From: Candidatus Poseidoniales archaeon | GTDB lineage: Archaea; Thermoplasmatota; Poseidoniia; Poseidoniales; Poseidoniaceae | Reading direction: 5' to 3' | Length of the DNA stretch: 8,447 nt | Assembly: GCA_003602665.1 (NCBI GenBank) | Contig: QQSG01000116.1 | Location: forward strand, 9,668 to 18,114 | Shown: positions 6,467 through 8,447 of the stretch, piece after piece | Position numbering within the stretch: the first letter of the stretch is position 1 | How the letters are laid out: every line of letters begins with the position of its first letter | The notes under the pieces: model-generated | Told to the model about the DNA's origin: nothing | The model's database searches: none | Seen by the model: the letters and a program-made list of their open reading frames with translations, nothing else | Position numbers and translations under genes: made by a program

Positions 6467-7740
6467 CGGATAACCATTCTCATGCTTGGTTCACTCTTTC
6501 CTGCAAGTTTCTCAAATTGAGAACTATCAATTGGAAGACCAAGTTTCGTCAGCAATGTGAGATGTGCTTTTGAATAGATTGATTTTGAAGTATCATTGTT
6601 AATGATGGAGATGAACTGTGGCTCATTGTGCCATATACCATCATCATCCATTACACCAGATATTCGAACCCAATAATGCTCTCTTTGTTTTAGATTCTCT
6701 GATAATTTCTCCATGCCTAGATCGCTTAGAATTTTTACTACCTTTGCTCTAGTAATCGATTCAGGGCATACAAACAGAATCCTTTCACCATCTGAAAAAA
6801 GAGCACCAAAGCTAAGTTTTTCCATCTCGATTAGAATGTTTAATCGTTCAAAACATTCAGTATCAGTACCCCATGAGTAAGGCGTCCAAAAGAGCAGTGC
6901 ACTCCTATCCTTAGTCCCAGGTAAGTGATTACTGACCTCCATCATATAGGTATGGTCCTTCTCAATAACATCTTCTCTTTTTTCTTTTAATGGCGTTTTG
7001 GTTGTCGCTTTCACTTTCTTCGGGATGATAACGGCATGACCTATCCGAGGTATTTGTTTTAGAAGTTTAGTCACGGATAAATCGAATTGAGTAGTATCTA
7101 TGCTTGTACACTGGAAACCAGTCTTCCCATGAATGGAACCTGGTAACCGAATGATTCTACGCGTGTCTGCAGTAATTCGTTCATCGACTCCAAAGCCTTG
7201 CTCAAGAACTCGTAAAAGTAAGTCCTTGCGCTCTTGACGAACAGTTTCCTCTCGTTGTTTGGGATCAGGAATACCGAACTTCTCACGGTCTGTGTCTTTG
7301 TAGATGAGGTGAAAGCCTTTGCTTCCGGAGAATGTAGCATGGACAAATTCAACGGATTCATTCTCCATAACAAAGGAATGAAGCCCCTTTGCAATGTTCT
7401 TGGCTTTTTCCAAATTTTTCAGACTCAAAGGAGTCACATCGATATCGAAAACTATGAGATGATCGATGAGGATAGGATAGGATGCTTCAGTATCCTGTAA
7501 TCGAGGCAATTCTACTGGATTCAGCCATGATGCAGTTGAAACATACAAATCGCTTGGAAGGTTCTTTCCAATCGCTTTCATCAATGTTTCATGATCCCGT
7601 ATTCGCCTCTTAGAGGTCACCCATTTGCCTTCGAATGTCCTCCATCGGAACTGATGTTGAGTTGGCTTTGAGAGCCAATCAAGATGTAACGTGTTCGACT
7701 TGTAATGAGCAATGATTTGTTCATTCCAAGTTGATTCCAT
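6460..7740 (-). CDS. priS: Archaeo-eukaryotic primase, small (catalytic) subunit-like
   Basis: Archaeal PriS makes RNA/DNA primers, and some relatives fill gaps in repair. In this 426-residue protein the signature blocks run in order: PSDLYVSTASWLNP at 62-75; the metal-binding DxD in LIVFDIDVTP (Asp 99, 101); the nucleotide-binding SGSKGFH at 138-144; and DERITADTRRIIRLPGSIHG at 186-205, with the third catalytic Asp (186) and His 204. All catalytic residues expected of the family are present. Two things are odd. The zinc-knuckle segment normally between DxD and SGxxGxH is absent (only 36 residues, no Cys), and motif II to III is just 41 residues, so the fold is compact. Residues about 230-426 form an extension I cannot assign. 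The start has a GAGGG site, 8 nt after sucD, suggesting co-transcription. It may be the replicative PriS or a repair paralogue; the symbol is tentative. Confidence 0.82.
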   Translation of the reverse strand: MESTWNEQIIAHYKSNTLHLDWLSKPTQHQFRWRTFEGKWVTSKRRIRDHETLMKAIGKNLPSDLYVSTASWLNPVELPRLQDTEASYPILIDHLIVFDIDVTPLSLKNLEKAKNIAKGLHSFVMENESVEFVHATFSGSKGFHLIYKDTDREKFGIPDPKQREETVRQERKDLLLRVLEQGFGVDERITADTRRIIRLPGSIHGKTGFQCTSIDTTQFDLSVTKLLKQIPRIGHAVIIPKKVKATTKTPLKEKREDVIEKDHTYMMEVSNHLPGTKDRSALLFWTPYSWGTDTECFERLNILIEMEKLSFGALFSDGERILFVCPESITRAKVVKILSDLGMEKLSENLKQREHYWVRISGVMDDDGIWHNEPQFISIINNDTSKSIYSKAHLTLLTKLGLPIDSSQFEKLAGKSEPSMRMVIRD

Positions 7741-7745
7741 GGGAA

Positions 7746-7751
7746 CCCTCA
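7746..7751 (-). promoter_or_regulatory. Ribosome binding site of the primase gene, overlapping the sucD stop
   Basis: On the minus strand TGAGGG is followed by TTCCC and then ATG at 7740. The TGA is the sucD stop, so the SD sequence (GAGGG) is embedded in the end of sucD, a layout that favours translational coupling of the two genes. Confidence 0.55.
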
Positions 7752-8447
7752 GCGTAGGCCTGCTGCTTTGAGGGATTCAAGCAGAACTGCTCCGAGTTCC
7801 GATGGATCACGAGCGCAAGCAATTCCTGCTGCTTCAAATGCTTCGAATTTCTCTTCCGCAGTTCCCTTACCACCTGAAATAATTGCTCCAGCGTGTCCCA
7901 TTCGCTTACCCGGTGGTGCAGTTGCACCTGCAACGAAACCAACGATTGGTTTTGTGACATTCTCTTTCGCCCAAGCAGCTGCTTCTTGTTCTGCATTTCC
8001 GCCGATTTCACCGATCATAACGATTGCTTCAGTTTGAGAATCCGCTTCAAATGCTGCTAGGCATTCAATGAAGCCTGTTCCGTTAACAGGGTCTCCTCCG
8101 ATACCAACACATGTTGACTGACCTTCATCGATGCTCATTGTCTGAGCAACGGCTTCATAGGTCAAGGTACCTGATTTAGAAACAATCCCAATTCGACCTT
8201 TTGCATGGATATGCCCTGGCATGATTCCGATTTTAGCACCGCCACCGTTTCCAGGTGTGATGATTCCAGGACAATTTGGACCGATGAGTCGGACGCCAGG
8301 TCGGTTTTCAACAAAGGCAACAGCCTTGACCATATCGAGAGTTGGAATGCCTTCTGTAATACAAACAACAACGCCTTCTCCTTTGATTTGATCAAATGCA
8401 TCAGCAGCTTCCATAATCGCTTCTGCTGCAAATGGAGGTGGTACGTA
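7749..8447 (-). CDS. sucD: Succinyl-CoA synthetase (succinate-CoA ligase), alpha subunit, N-terminus missing
   Basis: The alpha subunit binds CoA and carries the phosphohistidine that relays phosphate between nucleotide and succinyl phosphate in the TCA-cycle step succinyl-CoA + NDP + Pi to succinate + CoA + NTP. It works with SucB/SucC, which probably lies just outside the window. The 232 visible residues begin [14 protein letters not shown] and continue with [54 protein letters not shown] and MIGEIGG, ending in the active-site block [20 protein letters not shown], where the His of GHAGA is the phosphorylated residue. The C-terminus is complete (TGA at 7749-7751). Compared with the usual length of about 290, roughly the first 60 residues, with the CoA-binding Rossmann start, lie beyond the right edge; the reading frame stays open there. 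It stands 8 nt upstream of the primase gene in the same direction. Confidence 0.97.
   Translation of the reverse strand, partial: YVPPPFAAEAIMEAADAFDQIKGEGVVVCITEGIPTLDMVKAVAFVENRPGVRLIGPNCPGIITPGNGGGAKIGIMPGHIHAKGRIGIVSKSGTLTYEAVAQTMSIDEGQSTCVGIGGDPVNGTGFIECLAAFEADSQTEAIVMIGEIGGNAEQEAAAWAKENVTKPIVGFVAGATAPPGKRMGHAGAIISGGKGTAEEKFEAFEAAGIACARDPSELGAVLLESLKAAGLR

Noticed and set aside
7234..7500. Plus-strand open frame opposite the primase gene
   Set aside because: It is antisense to the primase catalytic motifs and shows no recognisable protein features.

Overview
The window looks like a piece of an archaeal chromosome, most likely an uncultured marine euryarchaeon of the Marine Group II/III (Poseidoniales-like) type. 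The reasons are an archaeo-eukaryotic primase (PriS-like) rather than a DnaG-type gene, compact spacing with start/stop overlaps, A/T-rich TATA-like elements in the gaps, moderate-to-low G+C, and housekeeping genes mixed with lineage-specific zinc-ribbon proteins. The group assignment is inference; the archaeal origin rests mainly on the primase. No rRNA, tRNA, CRISPR array, transposase or phage gene was found.

Left part (1-1367, minus strand): the first 63 codons of an unidentified gene run off the left edge. A gap of about 120 bp, with an oligo-T tract and a TATA-like box, separates it from a squalene/phytoene synthase family gene that condenses two prenyl diphosphates head to head.

Centre (1457-5676, plus strand): a divergent, tightly coupled gene pair. 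The first gene encodes a zinc-ribbon protein with a disordered Q/P-rich linker, a small globular segment, a second zinc ribbon and a basic PGPKK-repeat tail. The second encodes a 927-residue superfamily 2 helicase/ATPase with intact Walker A, DECH, TAT and QxxGRxxR motifs, large insertions and a long C-terminal extension. The two almost certainly share a transcript and may act together on nucleic acid. This is the most promising candidate here for an undescribed system.

Right part (5671-8447, minus strand): the helicase stop overlaps, tail to tail, a small membrane protein with two N-terminal transmembrane segments and an eight-cysteine, cross-brace-like zinc module. A 135-bp gap with a GC hairpin and a 12-bp palindrome separates it from a compact primase small-subunit-like gene. 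That gene lacks the usual zinc knuckle and carries an unassigned C-terminal region of about 200 residues. It begins 8 nt after the stop of sucD, the succinyl-CoA synthetase alpha subunit, which is truncated by the right edge. The sucD and primase genes are probably one transcription unit, linking a TCA-cycle enzyme with a replication or repair protein. There is no gene-free stretch longer than 300 bases.
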